NCBI RefSeq assembly: GCF_003626655.1
Contig: NZ_RBAN01000003.1
Location: 806,001 to 870,000, forward strand
Length of the DNA: 64,000 nt
Source: Micromonospora costi
GTDB taxonomy: Bacteria; Actinomycetota; Actinomycetes; Mycobacteriales; Micromonosporaceae
Direction of reading: 5' to 3'
A program made the translations under genes and the position numbers. How positions within the stretch are numbered: position 1 is the stretch's first letter; each line of letters starts with the position of its first letter. The notes under the pieces were generated by a model that was not told the DNA's origin, did not search any database, and saw only the letters and a program-made list of their open reading frames with translations. This document shows positions 6,723 through 15,399 of this stretch, piece after piece.

Positions 6723-8767
6723 CGGACCTGGTCAGCATCCTGGACGGCAACACGTTCCTGGTGAGCGACCGGCGCGGGGACATCGAGCCCTCGTTCGACT
6801 TCCCCACCGGCCTGTTCTCGTTCGACACCCGGTTCCTGTCCACCTGGCTGCTCACCCTCGACGGGGAGCGGCTGCACGCGCTCTCCATCGACCAGGCCGA
6901 GTCCTACAGCACCCGGTTCTTCCTGGCCCCCGGTGAACCGACCCACTACCTCGACGCGAAGGTGTCGGTGATCCGCAGCCGGGCGATCGGCGGCAGCTTC
7001 CGCGAGGAGCTGACGGTGCTGAACCACCTGCGGGAGCCGGTCGAGTTCATGGTGCGGCTCGACGTGGGCGCCGACTTCGCCGACATCTTCGAGATCAAGG
7101 CGGCCCGGCAGAAGAAGGGCCGGACCACGGCGACGGTGAGCGGCAACGAGCTGCGGTTGGTCTACCGGCGGGACGCGTTCCATCGGGAGACGGTGATCAG
7201 CACGAGCGAGCCGGGCGAGATCGACGTGGCCGGCATGACGTTCCGCATCCGGATCGAGGGGCACGGCGAGTGGACCACCCGGCTGCACGTGGTGACCGTC
7301 GTGTACGGGGCACGCGGCGAGGACATCCGGGCCACCCTGCCGTACGGCGGCAGCCGCGACGCCGCCGCCATCGAGGCCGAGCAGAACGAGTTGATCGCGC
7401 GGGCGCCGAAGCTGGGCTGCGACTGCCAGCCGCTCGCCGGGGCGTACCGGCGCAGCCTCAACGACCTCGCGGCCCTGCGCTACGAGTCGATCGCCCTCGG
7501 CGTGCGGCTGCTCGCCGCCGGGCTGCCCTGGTTCATGACGCTGTTCGGCCGGGACAGCATCTTCACCTCGCTCCAGGTGCTGCCGTTCCTGCCGGAGCTG
7601 ATCCCGCCCACGATCCAGATCCTCGGCGGTCTCCAGGGACACCGGGTGGACGACTTCCGCGACGAGGAGCCGGGCAAGATCCTGCACGAACTCCGGTACG
7701 GCGAGACCGCGGGCTTCGAGGAGCAGCCACACTCGCCGTACTACGGGTCGGCCGACTCGACCCCGCTCTTCGTCATCCTGCTCGACGAGTACGAGCGGTG
7801 GACCGGCGACAGCCAGCTGGTGCGGCTGCTGGAGTCCCGGGCCCGGGCGGCGCTGGACTGGATCGACACGTACGGCGACCTGCTCGGCACCGGCTACATC
7901 TGGTACCAGACCCGCAATCCCCGAACGGGGCTGCCGAACCAGTGCTGGAAGGACTCGCTGGACTCGATCTCGTACGCCGACGGCCGCCTGCCCGGGTTCC
8001 CCCGGGCAACCTGCGAACTCCAGGGGTACGCGTACGACGCGAAGATCCGTGGGGCGCGGCTCGCGCGGACGTTCTGGAACGACCCGGCGTACGCCGACCG
8101 GCTGGAGCGCGAGGCCGCGGAGCTGAAGCAGCGGTTCAACCACGACTTCTGGATCCCCGAGAAGGAGTACTACGCGCTCGCCCTCGACGCGGACGGCCGG
8201 CAGGTGGACGCCCTCTCCTCGAACATCGGTCACCTGCTGTGGAGCGGCATCGTGGACGAGTCGCGGGCCGGCCGGATCGCGGAACACCTGCTCGGGCCGC
8301 GGCTCTTCTCCGGCTGGGGCGTGCGTACGCTCGCCGACGACCAGGGGCGGTACAACCCGATCGGCTACCACGTGGGCACGGTCTGGCCGTTCGACAACTC
8401 GATCATCGCGTGGGGCCTGTGGCGGTACGGCTACCGGGAGGAGGCCGGACGGATCAGCGACGCGATCCTCGCGGCGTCCCGCTTCTTCGACGGCCGGCTG
8501 CCGGAGGCGTTCGCCGGCTACAACCGCGACCTCACCGACTACCCGGTGCGGTACCCCACGGCGTGCAGCCCACAGGCCTGGTCGACGGGAACGCCGCTGC
8601 TGCTCCTGCGGGTCATGCTCGGTCTCGAGCCGCAGGGTGACCACCTGATCATCGATCCCGCCGTACCCGAGGGCATGGGCCGCATCGAACTGCTCGACAT
8701 CCCCGGTCGCTGGGGCAAGGTGGACGCCCTGGGCCGCAGCCGCACCCCCACCAACCACCGCCCCTGA
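6719..8767 (+). CDS. glycogen debranching-type enzyme (amylo-alpha-1,6-glucosidase-like)
   Basis: Protein of 682 residues with an N-terminal beta-rich domain of the GDE_N type (residues about 5-210) and an (alpha/alpha)6 barrel (about 260-680) as in GH63/GH133 alpha-glucosidases. Recognisable blocks are PWFMTLFGRDSIFTSLQ, YYGSADSTPLF and NQCWKDSLDSI. Late in the barrel, YNPIGYHVGTVWPFDNSI and ACSPQAW are also typical. No signal peptide is present. It should hydrolyse alpha-glucosidic bonds of a storage or compatible-solute glycan; true glycogen debranching is inferred. It is translated from a GTG overlapping the SCP2-like gene and followed by a strong hairpin. Confidence 0.88.
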   Translation: MTDLVSILDGNTFLVSDRRGDIEPSFDFPTGLFSFDTRFLSTWLLTLDGERLHALSIDQAESYSTRFFLAPGEPTHYLDAKVSVIRSRAIGGSFREELTVLNHLREPVEFMVRLDVGADFADIFEIKAARQKKGRTTATVSGNELRLVYRRDAFHRETVISTSEPGEIDVAGMTFRIRIEGHGEWTTRLHVVTVVYGARGEDIRATLPYGGSRDAAAIEAEQNELIARAPKLGCDCQPLAGAYRRSLNDLAALRYESIALGVRLLAAGLPWFMTLFGRDSIFTSLQVLPFLPELIPPTIQILGGLQGHRVDDFRDEEPGKILHELRYGETAGFEEQPHSPYYGSADSTPLFVILLDEYERWTGDSQLVRLLESRARAALDWIDTYGDLLGTGYIWYQTRNPRTGLPNQCWKDSLDSISYADGRLPGFPRATCELQGYAYDAKIRGARLARTFWNDPAYADRLEREAAELKQRFNHDFWIPEKEYYALALDADGRQVDALSSNIGHLLWSGIVDESRAGRIAEHLLGPRLFSGWGVRTLADDQGRYNPIGYHVGTVWPFDNSIIAWGLWRYGYREEAGRISDAILAASRFFDGRLPEAFAGYNRDLTDYPVRYPTACSPQAWSTGTPLLLLRVMLGLEPQGDHLIIDPAVPEGMGRIELLDIPGRWGKVDALGRSRTPTNHRP

Positions 8768-8807
8768 CCGCCCCCCTTCCGCCCCGGTCGCCCCGGGCCC
8801 CCTTCAC

Positions 8808-8874
8808 CCCGGTGATCATGAAGTTATTGCCCACCGGCACGGCGTGTCGGGGCAATAACTTCATGATCACCGGG
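8808..8874. terminator. GATC-type hairpin 2, between convergent genes
   Basis: Perfect 25-bp inverted repeat: arms 8808-8832 and 8850-8874 containing GTGATCATGAAGTT, loop of 17 bases. It sits 40 bases after the debranching-type gene and before the 3' end of the converging gene, so it can stop transcription from either side. No T-run is present. Confidence 0.75.
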
Positions 8875-8933
8875 CGGGTCTACGCGGGCGCGGCGGGCGG
8901 CGGGCGGGCGGCGGGCGGGGGTCGGGGGTCGGG

Positions 8934-9794
8934 TTAGGGGCAGGGGGTTGTGGCGGACACGTGGGGGTGGCCGGGCGCGGTGTCGGCGAGGACGACCACG
9001 CCGCCGGTGCGGTACGCGTACGCCTCGGGGGTGTCCAGCACCGGGCCGCCGGTGGCGAGCGGCGCCAGGGCCGTCGCCGCGGTCGCCGCGCCACCGCCCG
9101 TGGCCGAGCGGGCCGTACGGGCGACGCCGCCGCCGGGGCAGGGCGCCGTCACCAGTTCGGGGGCGGTGTCGGCCGGGTCGCCGAGGGCCCGCAGCGCGCC
9201 GGCGAGGGCCATCTCCGCGCCGCCCGCACCCCCGGCGGACGCTCCCCCGGCGGACGTGTAGCCGGTGCCCACCGGTCGACAACCGGTCTCGACCGTGAGC
9301 CGCACCCGCCCGTCGGCCGTCGGGCGGCCCTCGACGGACACGAACTCACCGGCGTCGGCGCGCAGCCGGACACCGTCCGGTGTCAGGCGGACCCCCGCAC
9401 GCCAGCTCGCCGGCAGCCGGTCGGCGATCCCCTCCAGCAGTTCCCGTTCCGCGCCCGCCGCGCCGACCGCCTCCACGTCGCGGGTGAGGGTCGCCCCGTC
9501 GGCGAGCGGGGTGAGCCGGCAGCCCCGCTCGACCCGCGCCGGAATCAGCTCCAGGACCGCGGGACCGCTCGCCGTGACCAGCTCGCCGACGGCGGCGTCG
9601 ACCCGCGGGCCGGCCTCGGCGAGACTGCGCTGCTCGCGAACGGTGGGCGCGTCGTCGCGTACCGAGATCCAGGCCAACAACCCGAGCAGCAGCGCCCAGG
9701 CGACCGTGGCGACGAGCAGCCAGCGACGCCGCTTCGGAGCCGACGCGTCAGGACCGGTCGGCGGGGCGTACTCCGCCTGGACAGCACCGCTCAC
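8934..9794 (-). CDS. hypothetical membrane-anchored protein
   Basis: Not recognised. The 286-residue protein has a short cytoplasmic N-terminus, a basic patch (PKRRR) and one membrane span at about 25-43 (WLLVATVAWALLLGLLAWIS). The rest is a large outside domain. Cysteines near residues 112, 172, 218 and 284 could form two disulfides. A glycine/alanine-rich stretch near residue 180 (GGASAGGAGGAE) looks like a linker. It lies alone between a hairpin and the DUF1416 gene, about 75 bases from that gene's stop. The GTG start has no clear ribosome site, so the exact start is uncertain. Confidence 0.65.
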   Translation of the reverse strand: MSGAVQAEYAPPTGPDASAPKRRRWLLVATVAWALLLGLLAWISVRDDAPTVREQRSLAEAGPRVDAAVGELVTASGPAVLELIPARVERGCRLTPLADGATLTRDVEAVGAAGAERELLEGIADRLPASWRAGVRLTPDGVRLRADAGEFVSVEGRPTADGRVRLTVETGCRPVGTGYTSAGGASAGGAGGAEMALAGALRALGDPADTAPELVTAPCPGGGVARTARSATGGGAATAATALAPLATGGPVLDTPEAYAYRTGGVVVLADTAPGHPHVSATTPCP

Positions 9795-9868
9795 CCGGCC
9801 ATGGTGTCACGCGGCCGGGGCCGGCCACCCGCGACGGGTGACCGGCCCCGGCCGGATCAGAGCGTGGG

Positions 9869-10192
9869 TCAGGAGGCGACGGTGACGCTCACCTCGGTGA
9901 CGCCCCGGCCGGCGGTCACGGCGGTGTCGCCGTTGCCGTGCCGGGACAGCGCGCGCAGGGTCCAGCTGCCCGGCGCGGCGAAGAACCGGAACTGCCCGGC
10001 CGCCGAGGTGACGACCTCGGCGGTGAACTCGCCCGTCGAGTCGAGCAGTCGGACGTAGGCGCCCGGCACGGCCTCACCCTCGGGCGAGCGGACGATGCCG
10101 GTGATGACGGTCTCCTTCTCCAGATCCAGGCCGGCCGGCAGCGGCGCGGCCTGGTCCGGAGCGGCGCAACCCGCGGCGGTGGGAGCGGTCAT
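9869..10192 (-). CDS. DUF1416 protein
   Basis: Protein of 107 residues with a carboxypeptidase-regulatory-like beta-sandwich (ETVITGIVRSPEGEAVPGAYV, then FRFFAAPGSWTLRAL). It matches the DUF1416 family, which in actinobacteria is regularly encoded directly after a thiosulfate sulfurtransferase. Here only 3 bases separate it from that gene's stop, so they form one operon. A CAAPD near the N-terminus carries the only cysteines and no signal peptide is seen. Function is unknown; the constant pairing suggests a partner or regulator of the rhodanese. Confidence 0.85.
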   Translation of the reverse strand: MTAPTAAGCAAPDQAAPLPAGLDLEKETVITGIVRSPEGEAVPGAYVRLLDSTGEFTAEVVTSAAGQFRFFAAPGSWTLRALSRHGNGDTAVTAGRGVTEVSVTVAS

Positions 10193-10195
10193 GGC

Positions 10196-11044
10196 TCACG
10201 CCTCCCCGGGCTCGTCGCCGAGCGCGACCGGCACGCCGACGAGCGAGCCGTACTCGGTCCAGGAACCGTCGTAGTTCTTCACGTTGCGGTGGCCGAGCAG
10301 CTCCTGGAGCACGAACCAGGTGTGCGAGGAACGCTCGCCGATCCGGCAGTACGCGATGGTCTCCTTGCCGTCGTCCAGCCCGGCGTCGGCGTAGATCCGG
10401 CGCAGCTCGTCGTCGGACTTGAAGGTGCCGTCCTCGTTGGCCGCCTTCGACCACGGCACGCTGATCGCGGTCGGCACGTGCCCGGCCCGCTGCGCCTGCT
10501 CCTGCGGCAGGTGGGCGGGGGCGAGGAGGCGACCCGCGTACTCGTCGGGGGAACGCACGTCGACGAGGTTCTTGGTGCCGATCGCGGCGACCACCTCGTC
10601 GCGGAACGCGCGGATCGACGTGTCCGGCTCCTGCGCGACGTACTGCGTGGCGGGACGGCTCACCGCGTCCTTCACGAGCGGACGCGCGTCCAGCTCCCAC
10701 TTCTTGCGGCCGCCGTCGAGCAGCTTCACGTCCCGGTGGCCGTAGAGCTTGAAGTACCAGTAGGCGTACGCCGCGAACCAGTTGTTGTTGCCGCCGTACA
10801 GGATCACGGTGTCGTCGTTGCCGATGCCGCGCGCGGAGAGCAGCGCCTCGAACTGGCTCTTGTTCACGAAGTCCCGGCGCACCGGGTCCTGCAGGTCGGT
10901 CTTCCAGTCCAGCTTGACGGCCCCGGCGATGTGGCCGGTGTCGTACGCCGACGTGTCCTCGTCGACCTCGACGAAGACGACGCCCGGGGCGTCGAGGTTC
11001 TTCTCGGCCCACTCGGCCGAGACGAGTGCGGTGTCGCGACTCAT
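10196..11044 (-). CDS. sseA: thiosulfate/3-mercaptopyruvate sulfurtransferase
   Basis: Tandem rhodanese protein of 282 residues. The N-terminal domain (about 1-125) is the inactive scaffold (FVEVDEDTSAYDTGHIAGAV). The C-terminal domain (about 145-275) carries the active loop CRIGERSSHTW with catalytic Cys233. It transfers sulfane sulfur from thiosulfate or mercaptopyruvate to cyanide or thiols. The CRIGER loop is typical of the actinobacterial CysA/SseA enzymes. A good ribosome site (GGGAG, 7 nt before ATG) is present. A cysteine-containing leader peptide 211 bases upstream suggests control by cysteine supply, and DUF1416 follows immediately. Confidence 0.93.
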   Translation of the reverse strand: MSRDTALVSAEWAEKNLDAPGVVFVEVDEDTSAYDTGHIAGAVKLDWKTDLQDPVRRDFVNKSQFEALLSARGIGNDDTVILYGGNNNWFAAYAYWYFKLYGHRDVKLLDGGRKKWELDARPLVKDAVSRPATQYVAQEPDTSIRAFRDEVVAAIGTKNLVDVRSPDEYAGRLLAPAHLPQEQAQRAGHVPTAISVPWSKAANEDGTFKSDDELRRIYADAGLDDGKETIAYCRIGERSSHTWFVLQELLGHRNVKNYDGSWTEYGSLVGVPVALGDEPGEA

Positions 11045-11254
11045 CAGATCACTCCCTGGTGAGGATGGATGGTGAGCCAGCGCGCGGAGATTGATGTCGA
11101 TGATGGTGTCGCACCACGCGCGGGACCCATGGGTTAGGACGGATCACGGGTTCGTGCGACGGCGCCGCTGCCGGGCGGATGGGTGGGATCACCGGAGGGT
11201 ACGTGGACCCTGCGTGCCGGTGGCCGCGTCAGGCGACCGAGGACAGCCCCGCCG
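11045..11254 (-). promoter_or_regulatory. presumed attenuator region between cysteine leader and sseA
   Basis: The 210 bases between the leader stop and the sseA ATG hold no gene. By analogy with cysteine-responsive attenuation in mycobacteria, alternative RNA folds here could control sseA. I could not assign defined stems by eye, so this is inferred from position only. The sseA ribosome site (GGGAG) lies at the end of this stretch. Confidence 0.4.
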
Positions 11255-11332
11255 TCAGATGACGGGGCGACACAGGCAGGTGGCCACGCGGCACAGGTCG
11301 ACCGCGCGCCGTTTGGTGAGGAGGGTCCCCAT
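11255..11332 (-). CDS. cysteine-rich leader peptide, 25 residues
   Basis: Reverse translation gives MGTLLTKRR followed by AVDLCRVATCLCRPVI and a TGA stop. This is the pattern of actinobacterial putative leader peptides ahead of sulfur genes, with a basic start and a VDLCR...CLC core. Cysteines are at positions 14, 19 and 21. TAGGCT at 11341-11346 lies 8 nt before the ATG and no Shine-Dalgarno is visible, so it is probably leaderless. That is also true of the polycysteine small ORFs shown in Mycobacterium smegmatis to act as cysteine-responsive attenuators. Ribosome stalling on Cys codons would then report low cysteine to the sseA-DUF1416 operon. Confidence 0.82.
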   Translation of the reverse strand: MGTLLTKRRAVDLCRVATCLCRPVI

Positions 11333-11436
11333 GGGCTCGGAGCCTACCAGCCGACGCCGAGCCCGCCACCGTTCCGACCAGCATCCGGGACACCGGACGC
11401 CCCGGGAACGCCGACCGTTCGCGCGGGTGCGCCGCC

Positions 11437-12225
11437 TCAGCCGGCGGAGTTGATCGGCACGTTCCGTGCGTCCGCGGTGACCGTGAGCCCCTCGGGCTGC
11501 GGCCGGACCTCGCGGACGGTGAGCTGGAAGGGCAGCTCGGGCAGCGGCACGTCGATCGAGATGCTCCGGGCGTAGTTGTTGAGCACCGTGCGGGCCAGCG
11601 GGACGTTCGGCAGACCCTGTGCGTCCAGGTTGTTGAAGCGGAGGCTGACCTTCCCCTGCTCCCCCACCGTGACGTCGGCGGTGCCGGTGACGGTGAGCTG
11701 CTGGCCGAGGACGTCCACGGGTGCGGTGACGGCGAGCTTGCCGCCCTGCTCGCTGAGTTTGAGGCCGGGCCGGTCGAGCAGGGCCGCGAGGCTGTCGTAG
11801 CTGATGGTGGCGGTGCCGTTCACCGTTTCCGCGACCACGTCGCCCTGCCGGGAGCGGAGGGTGTCGAGCGAGGCGCGCACGTCGTGGGCGTCGACGTCGA
11901 GCCGCGGGAGGCTGATGGCGTCGCCCTCGACCGAGCCGCGCACCTCCTGGAGCACGATGGAGATCCGCTCGTAGCGGCCGTCGAGCACCTGCGTGAGGAA
12001 CGGGAAGCCGCCGACCTCGACCTCCGGCGGCGCGGACTGGGCGTTCTGCTTCGCCACCTCCTGGCGGACCTGGTCGGCGATGGCCCGCTCGGCCACACCG
12101 ACGGCCACCCGGTCGGCGATCACCAGAAGCCCGGCCAGCACCAGGAGCAGGACGACGAGCACCACGAGCGCCCGCCGCCCGCGTCGCCGGGGACGGTCCA
12201 CGTACGCCGGTTCCGCCTGTGCCAC
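11437..12225 (-). CDS. DUF2993 (LmeA-like) membrane-anchored lipid-binding protein
   Basis: Protein of 262 residues with a basic N-terminus, one membrane anchor at about 20-40 (ALVVLVVLLLVLAGLLVIAD) and an outside domain of DUF2993 type. Family blocks seen are VEVGGFPFLTQVLDGRYERI near residue 75 and the repeating strand pattern to the end. The mycobacterial relative LmeA is a periplasmic phosphoinositide-binding protein affecting lipomannan elongation. Tubular lipid binding at the envelope is the likely general role here. Start GTG 12225 has AGGAGG 4 nt upstream, which beats the longer upstream frame. It is encoded after the next membrane protein gene, about 100 bases apart. Confidence 0.85.
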   Translation of the reverse strand: MAQAEPAYVDRPRRRGRRALVVLVVLLLVLAGLLVIADRVAVGVAERAIADQVRQEVAKQNAQSAPPEVEVGGFPFLTQVLDGRYERISIVLQEVRGSVEGDAISLPRLDVDAHDVRASLDTLRSRQGDVVAETVNGTATISYDSLAALLDRPGLKLSEQGGKLAVTAPVDVLGQQLTVTGTADVTVGEQGKVSLRFNNLDAQGLPNVPLARTVLNNYARSISIDVPLPELPFQLTVREVRPQPEGLTVTADARNVPINSAG

Positions 12226-12328
12226 GCCGCCTCCTGTCGTCCTGCGCCGCCCAGGGCGCGTCGTCACTGTCGGTGCCGCGCCGCGGCGCCCGGTTGGTAC
12301 CCGACCGGCAACCGGCTCAACCGTACGG

Positions 12329-13378
12329 TCAGAGGAAGAGCATGCACATGGCGTACGCGGCCGGGGCCGCCAGGGCGAACCCACCGAGCGGGCCCTGCAT
12401 GTGGCGGGCCACCCACATCGTGGGAGCCTCGCCGGCCATGAGCCGGCCCGCCTCCGCGTACCCCACGGCGAGATCGGCCAGCACGGCCGCGACGGCCGCG
12501 ACCAGCCCGATGATGGCGGCGCGGGTGGGGGTGAACGGGGTGACGAGGTAGCTGCCGAGCAGCGCGCTGACCAGCGTGCCGAGCATCGCGCCGGCGACCA
12601 CCCCGGCCGCGCCCCGGGGCACCTGCGGTGCGAGCCGCGGCCAGGGCGCCACGGCGTCGGTCACCCGCGCCACGGTGAGCGCCACGCCGCTCGCCGTGAG
12701 GCAGACGGTGATGGCCTGGGTGCCGGCGGGGACCCTGCTCAGCACGACCAGCGTGCCGAAGGCCACCACGCCCACGATGATGAGCAGCGTGGAGCCGAGC
12801 GAGTCGGTGACCCGGACGCGGTCGACCCGCCGCACCAGCTGACCGAGTACGCCGAGGAGGAAGCCGCCGGCCGCGACGTAGCCGAGCGGGGCGAGGCCGG
12901 CGATGTCCGTCTGCACGGCCGCCACGTCGGCCGCGACCGCCACCCCGGCGCTGACCAGCGCGACGAGCAGCAGCGCGGGCGGGCGCATGGCCATCGTCCA
13001 GGCGAGGACGAAGAGCAGCTGGACGCCGGCGATGATGATCGCGAAGGGGAGCCGGTGCCCCGGGCCGGAGGTCTGCGCGCCGAGCACCAGGCCCACCCCG
13101 AGCAGAGCGGAGAACCCGGCGGTGGCCAGGGAGAGTGGCTTGCGGACGTCGACCGGCGGCACGACCTCCTCGTCCGGCTCGTCCGCCGCGGCGTCGTCCG
13201 GGCGGCGCGAGGGCTCGCCGCTGCGCCGGGCCCGGCGGGGCTTACCGCGCTCGCGGCGTTCACCGTCGTCGACGCCGGGCCCGCTGCGCGGTGCCGGCGG
13301 CTGGCCGTAGGCGGGCCCGGGCCGGGGGCCGTCGGACCACGGGTCCCGGCCGGTCTCGGGCGAGGTGGAGGGAAACAC
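12329..13378 (-). CDS. polytopic membrane protein, unknown function
   Basis: Protein of about 349 residues. The first 80 are hydrophilic and rich in Pro, Arg and acidic residues (ERRERGKPRRARRSGEPSRR). About eight or nine hydrophobic spans follow to the C-terminus, including LPFAIIIAGVQLLFVLAWTM and TLLIIVGVVAFGTLVVLS. I see no transporter signature or catalytic motif. Similar proteins are annotated only as membrane proteins in actinomycetes. GTG 13378 is the most plausible start; no strong ribosome site decides it. The gene is divergent from glnR, with about 270 bases between. Confidence 0.7.
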   Translation of the reverse strand: MFPSTSPETGRDPWSDGPRPGPAYGQPPAPRSGPGVDDGERRERGKPRRARRSGEPSRRPDDAAADEPDEEVVPPVDVRKPLSLATAGFSALLGVGLVLGAQTSGPGHRLPFAIIIAGVQLLFVLAWTMAMRPPALLLVALVSAGVAVAADVAAVQTDIAGLAPLGYVAAGGFLLGVLGQLVRRVDRVRVTDSLGSTLLIIVGVVAFGTLVVLSRVPAGTQAITVCLTASGVALTVARVTDAVAPWPRLAPQVPRGAAGVVAGAMLGTLVSALLGSYLVTPFTPTRAAIIGLVAAVAAVLADLAVGYAEAGRLMAGEAPTMWVARHMQGPLGGFALAAPAAYAMCMLFL

Positions 13379-13651
13379 GCCCCGATCGTGCCAGACCGAC
13401 GGCCTGTCGCGGAGGGCACGGCCGCCCACTGAGCGGCGGCAACCGTTTCGACGACGTTAAACCTGAGCCGTGATCGTGGGGCAAAGCGAACAAACGGGAA
13501 ATGCTCCGAGGGCGTGGCCAGGCCGATCGGTTACGCTCAACCCGTTACCCCGCCCGTCAGCGACGCCGGGACCACGCTTTTTCTCAGCGCACCCCCGCCC
13601 GGAGTGCCGCTGGTCGCGCGCGGCCGTCAGGCCGCCGGGACGGAGGTGATC

Positions 13652-14365
13652 GTGGAGATCCTGCTGCTGGTGAGCGCCCGCGCGGGTGAGCCGTCCGCCG
13701 TGCTACCGGCGCTCGACCTGCTGCCGCACTCGGTCCGCACCGCGCCGCGCGACGTGCGCACGCTGGTCGCCGGCCCGAGTCCGGACGCGGTCCTGGTGGA
13801 CGCCCGCTCCGAGCTGACCGAGGCCCGGGCCACCTGCCGGATGCTGCACGCCACCGGTCTGGGCGTCCCGCTGGTCGCGGTGGTCACCGAGGCCGGGCTG
13901 ATCGCGCTGAACGCCGACTGGGGGGTCGACGACGTCATCCTGGCCAACGCCGGCCCGGCCGAGGTCGAGGCGCGGCTGCGGCTGGCCGTCGGGCGGCTCA
14001 CCAGTTCCATCGCGGGCGCCGGCGGTTCGATCCGGGCCGGCGAGCTGACCATCGACCCGGACACCTACGCCGCGAAACTCAAGGGCCGGCCGCTGGACCT
14101 CACCTACAAGGAGTTCGAGCTGCTCAAGTTCCTGGCCCAGCACCCAGGCCGGGTCTTCACCCGCGACCAGCTTTTGCGCGAGGTCTGGGGGTACGACTAC
14201 TTCGGTGGCACCCGGACGGTCGACGTGCACGTCCGGCGGCTGCGGGCCAAGCTCGGCTCCGAGTACGAGTCGATGATCGGCACCGTCCGGCAGGTGGGCT
14301 ACAAGTTCGTCGTACCGCCGTCCCGGTCGCTGCCCGAGGCGGAGCCCGCCCCGCTCCCGGTCTGA
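13652..14365 (+). CDS. glnR: GlnR-type nitrogen regulator (OmpR family)
   Basis: Protein of 237 residues with an N-terminal receiver-like domain (about 1-120) and a C-terminal winged helix (about 135-230). The C-terminal blocks LKGRPLDLTYKEFELLKFLA, VWGYDYFGGTRTVDVHVRRL and VRQVGYKF match actinobacterial GlnR closely. The receiver has the DWGVDDV block of GlnR. In that family phosphorylation is thought dispensable. GlnR controls ammonium assimilation and other nutrient genes. The start at GTG 13652 has GGAGG 5 nt upstream and is far better than longer frames. Synteny with mshD and pst genes downstream mirrors glnR-mshD-phoT in mycobacteria. Two GTTAC sites at 13530 and 13544 might be self-binding sites. 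Confidence 0.92.
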   Translation: MEILLLVSARAGEPSAVLPALDLLPHSVRTAPRDVRTLVAGPSPDAVLVDARSELTEARATCRMLHATGLGVPLVAVVTEAGLIALNADWGVDDVILANAGPAEVEARLRLAVGRLTSSIAGAGGSIRAGELTIDPDTYAAKLKGRPLDLTYKEFELLKFLAQHPGRVFTRDQLLREVWGYDYFGGTRTVDVHVRRLRAKLGSEYESMIGTVRQVGYKFVVPPSRSLPEAEPAPLPV

Positions 14366-14459
14366 CCGGTACCCATTCGGGGGTTCTCCCCGATACGCCC
14401 TATTTGCCCAGCTAGCCGGCTTTATTCTGACTGCCGGGTTGCTGGTGGAAGGGGCGGTG

Positions 14460-15374
14460 GTGGGCGCGATGACCACGGGGGGCGGCCACGGAAGCCGGTG
14501 GCTCGATCGGCTACGAACGCTGCTGCGGCCCGGCTCCACCGGCCGCGCGGTGGCGATCGTCACCCTGGTGGCGGTCACGCTGCTCGGATCGGCGTACGCC
14601 CTGGGCCGGAGCCTGATCCCGGACCGGCCGCGGCACAGCGCGACCGGCGTCACCGGCGACATGGACAAGGCGCACTACGCCGACCAGCCCCCCGCCGAGG
14701 CGAGCCCGTCGGCCAGCGCGAGCCCCACGGAGTCGGGTCAGGACGGCGCGTCCCGCGACGCCGCCGACGACACCCTCTTCGGCGCGCACGTCACCACCGG
14801 CGACGCCCGCGTCGCCCTGACCTTCGACGACGGGCCGGACCCGCAGTACACGCCGCAGGTCCTCGCCGCGCTGCGGGAGTACGGCGTCCGGGCCACCTTC
14901 TGTGTGGTCGGTGAGATGGTCCAGAACCACCCCGACCTGGTCCAGGCGATCGTGGCCGACGGGCATACCCTCTGCAACCACTCCTGGAACCACGATGTGA
15001 CCCTCGGCAAACGGTCGACGGCCGCCATCCGGGCCGACCTGCTGCGCACCAACGAGGCGATCCGGGCCGCGGTGCCCGACGCGCCGATCGTCTGGTACCG
15101 CCAGCCGGGCGGGGCGTGGACGTACCCGGTGGTGTCGGTGGCGCACGGGCTGGGCATGACGCCGCTGCACTGGGACGTGGACCCGGCGGACTGGGAGGCG
15201 CCGGGCGCCGCGAAGATCGCGTCGACGGTGCTCGGCGGGGTCGAGCCGGGGTCGATCGTGCTGATGCACGACGCCGGCGGCAACCGGCAGGGCACCGTGG
15301 ACGCGCTGTACCGGATCCTTCCGACGCTCACCTCCCGATTCCAGCTGGAGGCGCTGCCCACCGACGCGACGTGA
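14460..15374 (+). CDS. polysaccharide deacetylase (NodB domain), membrane-anchored
   Basis: Protein of about 304 residues: a membrane anchor at about 28-50 (AVAIVTLVAVTLLGSAYALG), a Ser/Ala/Pro-rich linker, then a NodB domain from about residue 115. The metal and catalytic motifs are present: TFDDGPD, the zinc pair in HSWNHD, RQPGGAW, and the closing LMHDAGG. It should deacetylate peptidoglycan or another cell-wall sugar polymer outside the membrane. GTG 14460 has GGAAGGGG 5 nt upstream; ATG 14469 is an alternative start. It sits between glnR and mshD, an insertion relative to the mycobacterial order. Confidence 0.88.
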   Translation: MGAMTTGGGHGSRWLDRLRTLLRPGSTGRAVAIVTLVAVTLLGSAYALGRSLIPDRPRHSATGVTGDMDKAHYADQPPAEASPSASASPTESGQDGASRDAADDTLFGAHVTTGDARVALTFDDGPDPQYTPQVLAALREYGVRATFCVVGEMVQNHPDLVQAIVADGHTLCNHSWNHDVTLGKRSTAAIRADLLRTNEAIRAAVPDAPIVWYRQPGGAWTYPVVSVAHGLGMTPLHWDVDPADWEAPGAAKIASTVLGGVEPGSIVLMHDAGGNRQGTVDALYRILPTLTSRFQLEALPTDAT

Positions 15375-15399
15375 GCGGCCGGCCGACTACGGTGGACCG

